Of a DNA stretch of 64,000 nt, positions 1-10,083 are shown one piece after another (the stretch's first letter is position 1; the number at the start of each line of letters is the position of its first letter). The notes beneath the pieces are model-generated. The model was not told the origin of the DNA. It worked only from the letters and a program-made list of their open reading frames with translations, and did no database searches. The stretch lies in NCBI GenBank assembly GCA_963804375.1, contig CAWDQE010000021.1, positions 558,001 through 622,000 on the forward strand. The letters run 5' to 3'. This stretch comes from JANXQG01 sp963804375. Lineage in GTDB: Bacteria > Planctomycetota > Planctomycetia > Pirellulales > Thermoguttaceae. Both the position numbers and the translations under genes were made by a program.

Positions 1-810
1 CAGAAGAAGCTGCTCGTGGCCGTCGGACATCACCTGCGGCACGAAACGAAGCACCTGGAAGTCGTCAAGCGGATCCACGACGGCGTCATCGGGGACGTGA
101 AGTACATGCGCGTTTACTTCAATGCCAGCGGCATCTGGAACCGTCCGCGGAAGCCGGGACAAACGGAAATGCAGTACCAGGTGTCCAACTGGTACCACTT
201 CACGTGGCTCAGCGGCGACCACATCGTGGAACAGCATGTCCATGACATCGACGTTGGCAACTGGATCAAGCAAGCGCACCCCGTGCGGGCCGAAGGGATG
301 GGCGGACGCCAAGTCCGCTTCCAGCCGGGCATCGGCGAGATCTACGATCATCACGCCGTGGAATTCGAATACGCGGACGGGTCGCGCATGTTCAGCTACT
401 GCCGGCAGATCCCTGACTGCTGGGACAGTTTCTCGCAACACGCCCACGGCACCAAGGGGCATGCGAGCATCGAGGGGCATGGAACCAGCGAACTGTTCGT
501 CGACGGCCAGAAAACCTTGAAATGGAAACGCACCGCCGATGGTCATCAGGTCGAGATGGACGACCTGGTCGCCGCCCTGCAGGCCGGCCAAGCCTACAAC
601 GAAGCCGATTGGGCCGCCGATTCGACGATGACCGCCATTCTCGGGCGGATGGCGACCTACTCGGGGAAAATGGTCGAGTGGGACGCGGCCTTCGCCTCCC
701 AGCTCGACCTGGCCCCCGCTCATTGGACGTGGGACGCCGAACCGAAGTCCAAGGCCGATGCCAACGGCATTTACCCGTGCGCCACCCCCGGGGTGACCCA
801 GGCCTGGTAG
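1..810 (+). CDS. Gfo/Idh/MocA family oxidoreductase, C-terminal part (5' end outside window)
   Basis: The frame is open from base 1, so the N-terminal Rossmann NAD(P)-binding part lies upstream of the window; the GTG at 16 is not a credible start. The visible 269 residues are the C-terminal substrate-binding alpha/beta domain. They include the stretch GDHIVEQHVHDIDVGNW (about residues 72-88 of the fragment), which holds the histidine/aspartate cluster usual at the active site of this family. The C-terminal helix ADWAADSTMTAILGRMATYS is typical of planctomycete members. Such enzymes oxidise or reduce sugars and inositols; the substrate cannot be read from the fragment. It converges with the next gene. 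Confidence 0.85.
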   Translation, partial: QKKLLVAVGHHLRHETKHLEVVKRIHDGVIGDVKYMRVYFNASGIWNRPRKPGQTEMQYQVSNWYHFTWLSGDHIVEQHVHDIDVGNWIKQAHPVRAEGMGGRQVRFQPGIGEIYDHHAVEFEYADGSRMFSYCRQIPDCWDSFSQHAHGTKGHASIEGHGTSELFVDGQKTLKWKRTADGHQVEMDDLVAALQAGQAYNEADWAADSTMTAILGRMATYSGKMVEWDAAFASQLDLAPAHWTWDAEPKSKADANGIYPCATPGVTQAW

Positions 811-847
811 CCGGTCTTGCTGCCGAAACCGCCGGCAGCGGCAAAAA

Positions 848-875
848 GCCGGCCGGTCTTCGCGAGCCGGCCGGC
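848..875. terminator. GC-rich hairpin between convergent genes
   Basis: A perfect 9-bp inverted repeat, GCCGGCCGG / CCGGCCGGC, with a 10-nt loop sits in the 85-bp gap between two convergent genes. There is no clear T run, so it could be a bidirectional terminator or just a stable hairpin. Confidence 0.4.
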
Positions 876-895
876 ACGGGTCGGCGCGTCATCGA

Positions 896-3800
896 CTATT
901 GAACGTGAATGACGAATCTTTGCGTCGCTGTGCCGACCCGCTCGGTGGTGGTGGCCAGCACCTTTTCGTTGCCCCAGACGAGCGCCTTTTCATCCAGCTT
1001 CCGCACCTGCCGGTCAATGGTTGCGGTGATCGCAACCTGCACTTCGCCCGCGGCGTCGGGAGTGCCGGAGAGCACGCCCGTGGCCTCGTCGATCTTGAGC
1101 CAGGCCGGCCCGCGGTCGAGCGTGAACCGGGGCTTCTCGATGTCAAAGTAGCCGCTGACCTGGTCGCCGCCCTTCATTCGCGCGGTGAGGGCGCCGAGCG
1201 AGCGATTGGCATGCGCCTGGTAGCGGTACTCGGCGCCGAGCTTGGCTGTCCGCAGGGGCTTGCTGTAGATCGTGGGCCGCGGCCCCGTCGCGTAGTCGGA
1301 AGGCCCGCTGCGCTTGCCTTGTTCGTCCACCGCCACCACGCGGTAATAGGTCTTGTTGGCTGCGGGCGAGGAAACGTCGCCGCCCATCACGGCCAGTTCC
1401 GTGGCCGTGGTCTCGGCGACGAAGTTCGCCGGGAAGCGGGGATTCCAGGCCGCCATTTCCGTCTGAGTCACACCGACGGTGCTTTGGAACGGCTCATCGG
1501 CGACCGTAAAACCCTTCTCGTCGCTGCCATAGACCCGGTACTTGGCCGGCTTCTTCCCCACCGGGTTGGCCTGCCACTTGAGGATCCCCACGCCCTTGGC
1601 CTGATCGTAGTCCAGCGTCACCTGCTGCGGAAACGCCACTCCGCGCACGGTGAAGCTCCACGTCTTGCTCCACGGCCCCCAGACTCCTTTGTCGTTCATC
1701 GCCCGCACGTGCCAGTAATACTTCCGGTCAGGCGTCAGCAGCCCCGGCAGGGCGAGCGTGTATTGGCACTTGGGGGTGGCGCTGAGGATGCTGCCGTACT
1801 TGTCCCTCTCGGTGGTCGCGTCGGCCGTCCGCGAGATGAGCTTATAGAAGTCCATCGACAGCGGCAGTTTGAGGTCAGCGCGCTTCGACAGCTCGAACTG
1901 GTAGTCCCCGACCTTACCGCCGCCGCGAACTTCCGCTGCGGTCCACTTGAACACGACGTCCGTGCCATCGCTCTGGCCGCCGTCCGGCGGATTCACCGCC
2001 CCGGCCGGCGCCGCCGGCGGTTGGGAGGCCGACTGCTCCACCCAATCGTGCGTGATCCTGACCTTCCGTGGGCCGTCGCTCTCGTCGGTGTAGGTGAAGA
2101 CGTTTTCGCCGACCACCATCTCCGGCAGCGTCAAAGGCGCCATTTGCAGGTCGTTGATGATCGCCAGCTTTCTCAGCCGCGCGCCCGCCTCCAATTGGCA
2201 CTTGAGCTGATACTGATACCGCGCCGGTCCCACGACGGAGAAGAAGTTGTTCATGTTGTTCCCTGCGGGCTGCCACGTCTTGCCGCCGTCGGTGCTCACG
2301 AAGAACCGCCTTGGTCCGCTGCCCTGGGCCTCGATCCGTCCTCCCACGAAGACGTACGGGCTGCTCATCGTCCACACGATCGTCCCCGTTTTTCCCGCCT
2401 CCGCCGCAAGGCCCTGCGGGCCCGAGGCCACGTTCTCGACCTTCGCCCCTTGGCGCCGATTCTTGCGCGTGAAGTCCGGGCGATACTCCCACAGGCCGTT
2501 GCAGATGATGAAAGGCACTTTTTCGTAGGTGGGCACGGTCATGAGCGCGCCGTGATACTTCAGCGGGTTCAACTGCCCCCACCGCCACACGATCGCCTCT
2601 CCCGGGCGGAGGACCATGTTCATCGTCGTGTCGGCTTTGCCCGACCGGTTTCCCTTGACCTCACCTTCATAGAAGTAGAGCGCGGGCATTCCCTGCGGCT
2701 CCCACCAGGTGTCCGGAAAGAGGATTCCCTGCGAGTGCGTCCGCTTGACCAGGTCATGGTCGCGCACGATGTCCTGTTCGCCGGCCACGGTCTCGTTGTC
2801 CCGCAGCAGGTAGACGCAGTGCAGGTCGCCGTCGTAGAAGTGCCAGCGGTTGTCGCAGAAGGCCTGGGAGATGCAATGCCCCAGGGCCCGCGCGGCGCGA
2901 CCTCCAGACCGGCCTGGCGCCAGAGCGTCGCCAGGCAGATCGAGTCGTTGCCGCAGGTGTTGTAGCCATAGACGTTGAAGACCTTCACGGGGTCGCCGAG
3001 CTCGCTGTTGTCGCCGCCGGAATGGTGGCGGTAGCGGATTTCCTGGAACCACAGGGCAAGGGCCTTCTCGGCGTCGGTCATATCGGGCGTAACGGCGGCG
3101 GCGACGATTTCCGGCACGCTGCGGAAGTTGTTCCGCCCGTTGGAAAGCCAGGGGTTGACGACGTCCGTCTCGCCCACGTTTTCCATCCGCACCGAGCGGT
3201 TCGACTCCCAGGTCTGGTAGAAGGCCCCTTCGCGCGACATTCCGCAGCCCATCGGCGTCCGGCAGCTTCGCCCGTCCATGGTGCCGCCCTGCACAACCGT
3301 ATACTTCTGCGTTCCCGCGGTGATCTCCTGCACTTTCGACTTGGCCACGTCGGTCGGGTCGGTGTTCGTCGCCCAAGGCCGGAGCGGCGCCCCGAAAGCG
3401 GGTGCCGCGGCCGGGGCCGCCTGGGCACTCCCCGCCGGGGCCGCCGCCTGGTACTTTCGCGCCACCGCGGAAATCCGCACCTCATCCAGTTGCCCGTTGA
3501 GCGCCATCGCGTTCTGTGCCCAGGTGTGGCCGCCGAGGCGCATGCCCCCCTGGCCCTCGCCGAGTTTCGCCTCGACGATGCCTTCCGGCTCTTCCGCCAC
3601 GTCCAGTTGGCCGTCCACGTAGACGCCCGCCATCTTCGTGGCCTGGTCCCAGGTGATCGCCACGTGTGTCCAGCGGTCCACGGGCACGGCCTTGCTCCCG
3701 GGCACGATCCGCCAAGCGCCGTCAATCCAGAAATAGGCCTCGACGTGCTCGCGAACGCGGATCATGAACTGGCCGGTGCGACAGACGAGGTCCCCCGACG

Positions 3801-4143
3801 CCTGGTCGCGGAACTTCACCCAGCATTCCGCGGTGAGCGCCGTCAGGCCCTTGGTCTTGGGCAGATCCGCGAAGTCCACCCAGCCCTTCGTGCCATCGCC
3901 GCGCATGGCTTTGCCGAACTTCCCCTCGGCCTGCGTCGCCCCCACCACCTTTCCCGGCTTCCCTCCGGTTACCGCGTCCTTGACCTCTCCCGAGGCAACG
4001 TCGTCGAGGTGATAGAGAGCGATCGTATCGCTGTCCACCTCGAAGGGCCTGGTCAGGTCGACCAGAGCCGCCCCCGCTGTCCGAGCCGCTCCCAGAACCG
4101 CAAACGCCCAAGCCGCCCATACCACCACAGTTTTCGTTCGCAT
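896..4143 (-). CDS. Secreted LamG / transglutaminase-like / Ig-like protein (one frame break)
   Basis: About 1080 residues when the frame break at about 2890-2902 is repaired; the upstream part ends in the run LEVAPRGPWG, the downstream part resumes as ALGHCISQAF. The start at 4143 (ATG) is preferred over the in-frame ATG at 4158 because GGAGGAGA lies just before it. Order: signal peptide (1-25), LamG-like jelly-roll (about 35-230), low-complexity Ala/Pro linker, transglutaminase-like core with a candidate Cys (YGYNTCGND, C397), His (ALGHC) and Asp (FYDGD), then beta-rich and fibronectin-like segments and a He_PIG-type Ig domain at the C terminus (LKIDEATGVLSGTPDAAGE). Probably an extracytoplasmic protein acting on protein or polysaccharide; the reaction is unknown. 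It is a longer paralogue of the gene at 6991. Confidence 0.75.
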
Positions 4144-4262
4144 GGCAATCTCCTCCACGTAATCTCCGAGTCGCGCTGCCGCCGGGATACGCTCCGAGCG
4201 ACAATACTTGCCATCTTAACGCAGAACTGCGGTAGATTCCAGCCGCCTGAATCTCAAATACG

Positions 4263-5002
4263 TCAGGCCGCGGAGCGCAGTCGTTTGGCCCGGCCGGCAG
4301 AAATCACCTGGGCGCCGGGGACCAATGCCTTCCAGCATATGCCTTCGCCCGTGCCGTCGCCGGAGAAATGCAGGAGCCGCAGTTCCTGGTTGCGATTCAA
4401 CCACTTGATCGTATCGTGCAAGCGGCGTTTGGGAGCGACATTGCGTGCGGGCGGAAGCGGGTCGTCGATACGATCGGGCCACCCTTCTTCCTCGAATGTC
4501 GTGAGCACGATCTCTTGATTCGGCGAGGGGCGCATGAAGCGCTTGACGACCTGCTGGCCGACGTACAGCGTGCCGCTCTTCCTTTCCCAGCGAGGCATGC
4601 ACGCGGCCTCGCTCCGTTGGGCGACTCGATCGCGGAAGCGGAGCAGCGTCGGGCCGGGACTGATGCTGCCGGCAAAGGAAAGCCCCGCATCGGTCAGGAG
4701 GAAGCGCAGCTTCCTGTGAAAACGCGGTATTCTCGGCCGGAGCGAACCTGCGCAAGGTCGCTTGGCTGGGTGACCTCGCGGGCGTGCGTCACATAGCCCT
4801 TCTCCACCAGCCAGCGGAGATCACTGGCGGTCAGGCCAAGCTCCATCAATCGCGAGATCTCGACCGCAAACTGCCATGGGTCGCACTCCACGTCGCAGGC
4901 ATAGTCGTGGGCGATCGCCAATTCGACGATTGCTGTCTTCATCCCGCGCGGGAGATTCGCAACCACGGTCTCCCACCTTTGTCGCTGCTGTGTAACCATC
5001 AT
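4263..5002 (-). CDS. Conserved protein of unknown function (one frame break)
   Basis: The 5' part (from ATGATG at 5002, with GGAGA upstream) reads MMVTQQRQRWETVVANLPRG and continues to YRVFTG. The frame then shifts at about 4700-4715 into a stretch reading KLRFLLTDAGLSFAGS that runs without a stop through MPRWERKSGTLYVGQQVV and ends at 4263 with GICWKALVPGAQV. Together they give about 246 residues with coherent composition. The N-terminal half is helical and acidic, the C-terminal half basic with a helix RRLHDTIKWLNRN. No signal peptide or membrane segment, so probably cytoplasmic. I do not recognise a characterised domain. One extra base would restore a single frame. Confidence 0.6.
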
Positions 5003-5100
5003 GGACAGATCTCCCAGGCAGCATTATCCCCAAAATCTGCAAAAAAGTCAAGAAAATTGCACGCCGGCCGTTTAACCCCCCCTTGGTGTGGAGCTGCGGC

Positions 5101-6831
5101 TTACTTTTCTTTCGCGAACACGCGACGGCCGCCGAGCCAGGTCTCGCGGACCTCGATGTCCTTGATCGCGTCGATGGGGCATGTCAGGATGTCTTGATCG
5201 AGAATGATGAAATCGGCCAGCTTGCCCGCTTCCAGCGAACCCTTCTGTTTCTCGTCGAACGTCAGGTAGGCATTGTTGATCGTGTAGAGGCGGATCGCCT
5301 GGGCACGATTCAGGGCTTGCTCGGCGTGCAGCGCGGCGTCGGTCCACCGCGGCCGGCGAACCAGCGTGGTCCACATGCCGAGGAACGGGTCGTAGGAGTT
5401 GATCGACCGCCGCCGGCCGATCTTCTGCATGTGATCGGAGCCGCCGCCGACCGTCACGCCCCGCTCCGCCAGCGCCTTGTAGGGCTGGAACCAGGCCAAG
5501 CGGGCGTCGCCGAATTGGTCGCGAAGCGTCGCGCCGTCCAGATACAGCCAGATGGGCTGCATGTCGGCCACCACGCCCAGCCGGCGCATCTTCTCGATCG
5601 CGCGGGGCGTCATGAAGTTCGCATGGCTCATACACGGGCGCAGGGCGCGGACCGGCAAATCCCGGTCGACCCGCTCGTAGGCCTCGGCCAGCGTCTCGAC
5701 GGCGCCGTCGCCCACGCAATGTGCGGTCAGTTGCAGGCCATTGCCCAACACCAGCCGGGCTATGCGGAACAGCCGCTCGGGCTTGATGAACAACAGGCCC
5801 CGGTACTGCGGGTCGACGATCGAATAGATCTTGCTCTTGCCCCAGGGCTCGCGCATGTAAGCGCTGCCGGTCAGCATTCCGCCGTCCAGGTAGATTTTGA
5901 TCCCGTGCAGCCAGAGCATCGGATCGGGATGGTGCAAGGGGTGCGCGGCCGCGTGGCGGACCTTCGCCTCCAATTGGTCCCAGGGCAACTGGGCATCGAC
6001 ATAGTACGTGGCGCGGATGCGGCAGGTCAGTTCGCCACGCTCCTTCAACGCCTGCCAGATCTGCATGTCGGCGTCGCTGGTTTCGCGGTCGGTTACGCTG
6101 GTGATGCCGACCTCGTTATACGCGGCGAGCAAGGCCCGCAGCCGCTTGCGCCGGTCGGCGTCGTCCGGGGTCCGCAGCGACGGCTGGTACTTGACAAAGC
6201 GGTGGCAGTTGCGGAGGATCCCCGTGGGCTCCCCGGTTTGCGGATCGCGCTCGACTTGGCCCGCCTGCCCGTCGGCGATCTTGAAATCGCGGTCGATGCC
6301 GCTGAGCTTCAAGGCCAGCGAGTTGACGGCCGCGTCGGGCCCGGTGCGGAAGAAGACCGGGTTGTGCGGCGCGGCCTCGTCCAGTTCCTGGCGCGTGGGA
6401 AACCGCCGCTCGCGGAGCCGCGTGATGAAGACCTGCTCGATGCCGATCCATTGGCCCGGCCGCAGGGCGGCCGCCCGCGAACGTACGTAAGCCAGCACGT
6501 CGGCGATCGAATCCATCTCGGGCACCTGGTGATCGAATTCGTACATGGCCGACGACATCAAGTGCAAATGCGAATCGATCAGTCCCGGCAGGACGGTTTT
6601 GCCCCGCAGATCGATTTGCCGCGTCTGCGGGCCGGCCAGGCCGCGTACCGCCTGGTTGCCGCCCACGGCGACGATCCGGTCGCCCAGGACGGCCATCGCT
6701 TCGGCCAGGCGGAAGCGGTCGTCGACCGTCACGATCTTGCCGTGGTGCAGGATGAGGTCCGGGGGCGTGGCGGCCGCGGAAACTAGCGGCTCCCAGACGA
6801 GAAGCAGTGTCAAAGCCAGGATTGTGCGCAT
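5101..6831 (-). CDS. Exported metal-dependent amidohydrolase (YtcJ-like)
   Basis: 576 residues from the ATG at 6831, which has GGGAG seven bases upstream; the ATG at 6873 lacks this. A signal peptide (MRTILALTLLLVWEPLVSAA) is followed by the beta-sandwich entry DLILHHGKIVTVDDRF and the TIM-barrel metal motif DSHLHL (H88, H90). Further likely ligands are in HCVGDGAVETL, HANFMTPRAI and GSDHMQKIGRR. The C-terminal KLADFIILDQDI closes the composite sandwich. This layout fits the amidohydrolase_3 / YtcJ group, which hydrolyses C-N bonds in amides, ureas or cyclic compounds; the substrate is unknown. It lies between two transglutaminase-like genes. Confidence 0.87.
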   Translation of the reverse strand: MRTILALTLLLVWEPLVSAAATPPDLILHHGKIVTVDDRFRLAEAMAVLGDRIVAVGGNQAVRGLAGPQTRQIDLRGKTVLPGLIDSHLHLMSSAMYEFDHQVPEMDSIADVLAYVRSRAAALRPGQWIGIEQVFITRLRERRFPTRQELDEAAPHNPVFFRTGPDAAVNSLALKLSGIDRDFKIADGQAGQVERDPQTGEPTGILRNCHRFVKYQPSLRTPDDADRRKRLRALLAAYNEVGITSVTDRETSDADMQIWQALKERGELTCRIRATYYVDAQLPWDQLEAKVRHAAAHPLHHPDPMLWLHGIKIYLDGGMLTGSAYMREPWGKSKIYSIVDPQYRGLLFIKPERLFRIARLVLGNGLQLTAHCVGDGAVETLAEAYERVDRDLPVRALRPCMSHANFMTPRAIEKMRRLGVVADMQPIWLYLDGATLRDQFGDARLAWFQPYKALAERGVTVGGGSDHMQKIGRRRSINSYDPFLGMWTTLVRRPRWTDAALHAEQALNRAQAIRLYTINNAYLTFDEKQKGSLEAGKLADFIILDQDILTCPIDAIKDIEVRETWLGGRRVFAKEK

Positions 6832-6918
6832 CGTGGAACTCCCGTAAGAAAGATCCAGTATAGCACACCGCACGCTGTGGTGCAGGCGCGTGCGCCTGCC
6901 TTTGCGGATTGGTTAGGT

Positions 6919-6946
6919 TTTGCTCAGGCCAGACCGAGGTTATAAT
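6919..6946 (+). promoter_or_regulatory. Candidate sigma70-type promoter for the gene at 6991
   Basis: A perfect TATAAT at 6941-6946 lies 45 bp before the start codon. The -35 is weak (TTGCTC at 6919-6924, 16-bp spacer). The sequence is notably AT-rich for this genome. Confidence 0.4.
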
Positions 6947-6990
6947 AGCCGTTTGTATCGGCCCCCCGATTCCAAAGGAGCAAGAACACC

Positions 6991-8979
6991 GTGTTGAACA
7001 GACTTCATGTCCAGAAGACGCTCTTGGTTTTGACGATGGTTTTGTCGTGTTCGTTCGGCAGCCGCTTGTCCGCCGAGGATGCCAATAAGGTGGGGATCGT
7101 CAGCCACGTCAAGGTGTTGTCCGACAAGGTGGAAGACGTTTCCAGCCCCGAGGCCTGGAAGCGGTCGTACATCACGCCCGGCATGAGCGATCAAGAGAAG
7201 GTGCTCGCGATCTGGCGCACCGTGGTGAAGTATCGCCATCAGATCGACCCGCCGAACGAGTATCTTCAGGACGACGTACACGACGTCTTCAAGACGATTC
7301 ACGTCTATGGCTACGGCCAGTGTTGTTGCGCGTCGAGCCACGTGGAGACCCTGGCCCGCTACCTCGGGATGGAGGCCCGCGGCTGGGCAATCAACCTCCA
7401 TAGTGTTCCCGAAGTGCGGTACGACAATTCCTGGCACACGGTCGACGGTTCGCTGATGAACTACTTCCTCAATGCGGACGGCCGTATCGCCTCGGTCGCC
7501 GACATCAAGAAAGCGGTGTTGGAATGGCACTCGCAGCATCCGGGCTATCGCGGCAACGACGGCAAGCTGCGGGAGTTCGCCGCCCACGGCGGCTGGAAAA
7601 AAGGGCCCGCCTTGCTGGCCTCGACAGGCGAGCGCTTCTGGGACGCCAACGGCATCAACATGGCCGGCTGGCACGGCTGGCCCTCGACCATGCAGGAGTA
7701 CGATTGCAAGGAATTCGTTTTCGATTACGGCGGATCGATGGGCTACGAGCTGAACGTGCAATTGCGCGTGGGCGAGCGCCTGACGCGGAACTGGTTCAAC
7801 CGCGGCATGCACGTCAACCAGCTCGAGGGCGCCGGCGATCACGTGCTGGCGAAAGATGTCTCGGCCCTGGGGATGTGCCGCAAGTTCGGCGACGTGGCCC
7901 CCGGGCGGATCGGCAACGGCACGCTGGAGTACTATGTCCCGCTGGCCAGCGGCGAGTTTCGCCTTGGCGCGCTGGCGGCCGAGAACCTCGCCACCCGTGA
8001 GGAAGACGCTTCGTCCCCGGCGGCCGTACACGTGAAAGACCCGGCCAATCCCGGCGTGCTGGTCCTCGACATGCCCTCCAGCTACGTCTACTTGAGCGGC
8101 CGAGTGAAACTGCAAGCCGTGGTTGGCCCGGGCGGGTCGATCGTGGTCGCTTTCAGCGACAACCACGGCTTGGATTGGAACGAGATCGCCCGCATCGGCG
8201 CCTCGGGGCCCCAGCAACTCGACCTGAAGAAGCAATGTTATCGCCGCTACGACTATCGCCTCAGATTCCAATTGCTGGGCAAAGGCACGGGGCTGGACGC
8301 CCTGGAGATCCGCCACGACATCCAGCACTCGCAGGCCCCCTTGCCGGCCCTGCTGCCGGGCGAGAACAAGATCAGTTTCTCGGCCGGCCCGTACGAAGGG
8401 ACCGTTACGCTGGAAGGCGCCACGACCATCAACTTCCGCGACAAGGAAAGGAACCTGTTCTACAAGGCGTTCCATCCGGTCATGACCGGCGGAATGCGGA
8501 CCGACGGCATGCGGGCCGGCGCCCAGGGCACTATTACCTTCCCCATCGCCACGCCGGGCGAAATGACGCGGCTGCGGATGAACGCCTTCTGGCGGGCCCG
8601 CGACAAGCGAGACGGGTATGAGGTCGAGCTGTCGTTCGACGGCGGCAAGCACTTCCGGCAAGTGGCGAAGCTGGGCGGGCCGACGGCCGGCACGAGTCGC
8701 TACTTCACGTTTGCCGACATCCCGCCGGGCAGCAAGGCGGCCCAGTTGCGCCTCAGCGGCCACGAGGTCAACACGGCCATGCTGTTCGGACTGCGGATCG
8801 ACGCCGACTACAAGCAGCCCTGTGGCGGTTTCCGCCCGGTAAAGATCACCTATACGTGGGAGGAAGACGGCAAGCCGCAGACGAGCGAACATGTGGCCAC
8901 CCGGCCCGACGAGACCTATACGATCCATGTCGGGCCCAAAGCGGTGCTCAAGGGCTTCGCGGTGGAGTTGGCCCGCTGA
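6991..8979 (+). CDS. Secreted transglutaminase-like protein
   Basis: 662 residues with a GTG start at 6991 and AAGGAG ten bases before it; the next codon TTG is an alternative start. Signal peptide about 1-28. Residues about 60-160 form a transglutaminase-like core: Cys in YGYGQCCCASS (C111), His in INLHSVPEV (H137) and Asp in WHTVDGS (D152) give a plausible Cys-His-Asp triad. The rest is beta-rich and resembles the downstream part of the 896-4143 protein, including a segment predicted to bind carbohydrate or protein (VELSFDGGKHFRQVA). No LamG domain here. Probably acts in the periplasm or at the cell surface; whether it crosslinks or cleaves is not visible. Its last 32 bases overlap the convergent SIMPL gene. 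Confidence 0.75.
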   Translation: MLNRLHVQKTLLVLTMVLSCSFGSRLSAEDANKVGIVSHVKVLSDKVEDVSSPEAWKRSYITPGMSDQEKVLAIWRTVVKYRHQIDPPNEYLQDDVHDVFKTIHVYGYGQCCCASSHVETLARYLGMEARGWAINLHSVPEVRYDNSWHTVDGSLMNYFLNADGRIASVADIKKAVLEWHSQHPGYRGNDGKLREFAAHGGWKKGPALLASTGERFWDANGINMAGWHGWPSTMQEYDCKEFVFDYGGSMGYELNVQLRVGERLTRNWFNRGMHVNQLEGAGDHVLAKDVSALGMCRKFGDVAPGRIGNGTLEYYVPLASGEFRLGALAAENLATREEDASSPAAVHVKDPANPGVLVLDMPSSYVYLSGRVKLQAVVGPGGSIVVAFSDNHGLDWNEIARIGASGPQQLDLKKQCYRRYDYRLRFQLLGKGTGLDALEIRHDIQHSQAPLPALLPGENKISFSAGPYEGTVTLEGATTINFRDKERNLFYKAFHPVMTGGMRTDGMRAGAQGTITFPIATPGEMTRLRMNAFWRARDKRDGYEVELSFDGGKHFRQVAKLGGPTAGTSRYFTFADIPPGSKAAQLRLSGHEVNTAMLFGLRIDADYKQPCGGFRPVKITYTWEEDGKPQTSEHVATRPDETYTIHVGPKAVLKGFAVELAR

Positions 8980-9931
8980 TTTTCGGTTGCGCATCCTTGG
9001 AAACGGGGGCCTCTTTTTTCGCATCCGCGGCAGGCGACTTGAAGTACAGGCGGACCGTCGAGATCACCGAGATCTCCGGATTCATCGGCAGCTCGTGGGG
9101 CTGCACGTCGCCGTCGCTGTACAGGCCCCGGTAATAGGTGTTGCGCGGACGATAGGCTGCGATGAAGGGGACTTCGCGGCGGTTGAACCCGGAATATCCG
9201 CTGCCTGCCTGGTCGGCGACGTTGGTAAAGGAACGGTACAGAGATTCGGGATAGCGGACCGTCGTACGCTCCTGGACGTTGATCAGCGGCGGCCGCTCGG
9301 CGAAAATAGCCCCGACCAGCGCGTCGGCCTTGCCGCGAGCCGCCTTCAAGGCCTGGAGGCGGACCTTCGCTTTGACATCGTCCAGGTCCTTGCTCCAGTA
9401 GTCGAAGGCGATGATGTCGGTGATGTCCTGTTCCAAAGCCAGACGCAGCGCCGCCCGGGCCTCGGCCTCCCCTTTGGCGGCCAGATGCACGTTGGTCTGC
9501 ATGCGATAGCCAACCTTCTTCTCGACTTCCACGTCGACGCCGAGCTGTTTCTCCATGGTCCACTGGTAGCGGGGCAGAACGGCGATGAAATCGACGACGA
9601 TCCGCTCCGGCCCGATCCCCAGCTTGGTCCACGCCTTTTTCAGGCTGTCGATTGTGGCGTCGATCGACTGCTGGCATTTCTGCGCGGTCTCGGCTTCGCT
9701 GGTCACCGCCAACACCATGCGGACGTCCGTCGGCCGTACGCGGACTTCCGCACGGCCCTCAATGGTGATATAGCCCTCGGCCACCTTGGGATCGAGCGCG
9801 GCCAAGTCGGTCCCTTCGAGGCCCTCGCGCTCAACCCCTCCGCGAAGACCGGCCATCTGCCCGACGGCAATCGGCGAAAAGCCGCTTGCCAGAACGAGTG
9901 CCACGGAAAAACCCAGAAACAAACGAATCAT
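8948..9931 (-). CDS. SIMPL domain (DUF541) secreted protein
   Basis: 327 residues from ATG 9931, chosen because AAGGAGA lies seven bases upstream and because a clean signal peptide follows (MIRLFLGFSVALVLASGF). The body shows the SIMPL pattern: YITIEGRAEVRVRPTDVRMVL at the N side, then long helices (SIDATIDSLKKAW) and the strand-helix segment DVKAKVRLQALKAARGKADAL. The C-terminal tail is rich in Ala, Lys and Pro. SIMPL proteins such as BP26 are periplasmic or outer-membrane proteins that can form oligomeric channels; function here is unknown. The 3' end overlaps the convergent upstream gene by 32 bp. Confidence 0.85.
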   Translation of the reverse strand: MIRLFLGFSVALVLASGFSPIAVGQMAGLRGGVEREGLEGTDLAALDPKVAEGYITIEGRAEVRVRPTDVRMVLAVTSEAETAQKCQQSIDATIDSLKKAWTKLGIGPERIVVDFIAVLPRYQWTMEKQLGVDVEVEKKVGYRMQTNVHLAAKGEAEARAALRLALEQDITDIIAFDYWSKDLDDVKAKVRLQALKAARGKADALVGAIFAERPPLINVQERTTVRYPESLYRSFTNVADQAGSGYSGFNRREVPFIAAYRPRNTYYRGLYSDGDVQPHELPMNPEISVISTVRLYFKSPAADAKKEAPVSKDAQPKISGPTPPRSP

Positions 9932-9984
9932 GACGATTCTCCTTGAAAGTGCCAGAGGCCCATAGGTAAGTGACGACACACCCT

Positions 9985-9990
9985 ATTATA
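9985..9990 (-). promoter_or_regulatory. TATAAT -10 box for the SIMPL gene
   Basis: A perfect TATAAT on the minus strand lies about 54 bp before the start at 9931. The -35 region is not clear. Confidence 0.3.
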
Positions 9991-10010
9991 ATTCCCGCTT
10001 GTTGATCTGC

Positions 10011-10040
10011 TTGCAGGCAACCGCCCCGTTTGCTCATAAT
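10011..10040 (+). promoter_or_regulatory. Possible promoter of the sulfatase gene
   Basis: TTGCAG at 10011-10016 and CATAAT at 10035-10040 with an 18-bp spacer, 43 bp before the sulfatase start and back to back with the SIMPL promoter. Confidence 0.25.
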
Positions 10041-10083
10041 GGTGCTTGCGGTCTGAAACCCGGTCATTGAAAGGACCCCTCCC

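Noticed and set aside
899..2965. 688-residue open frame on the plus strand
   Set aside because: Antisense to the transglutaminase-like gene; no ribosome site and an Arg/His/Leu-heavy composition usual for shadows in GC-rich DNA.
6940..9024. 694-residue minus-strand open frame
   Set aside because: Shadow of the transglutaminase-like gene at 6991.
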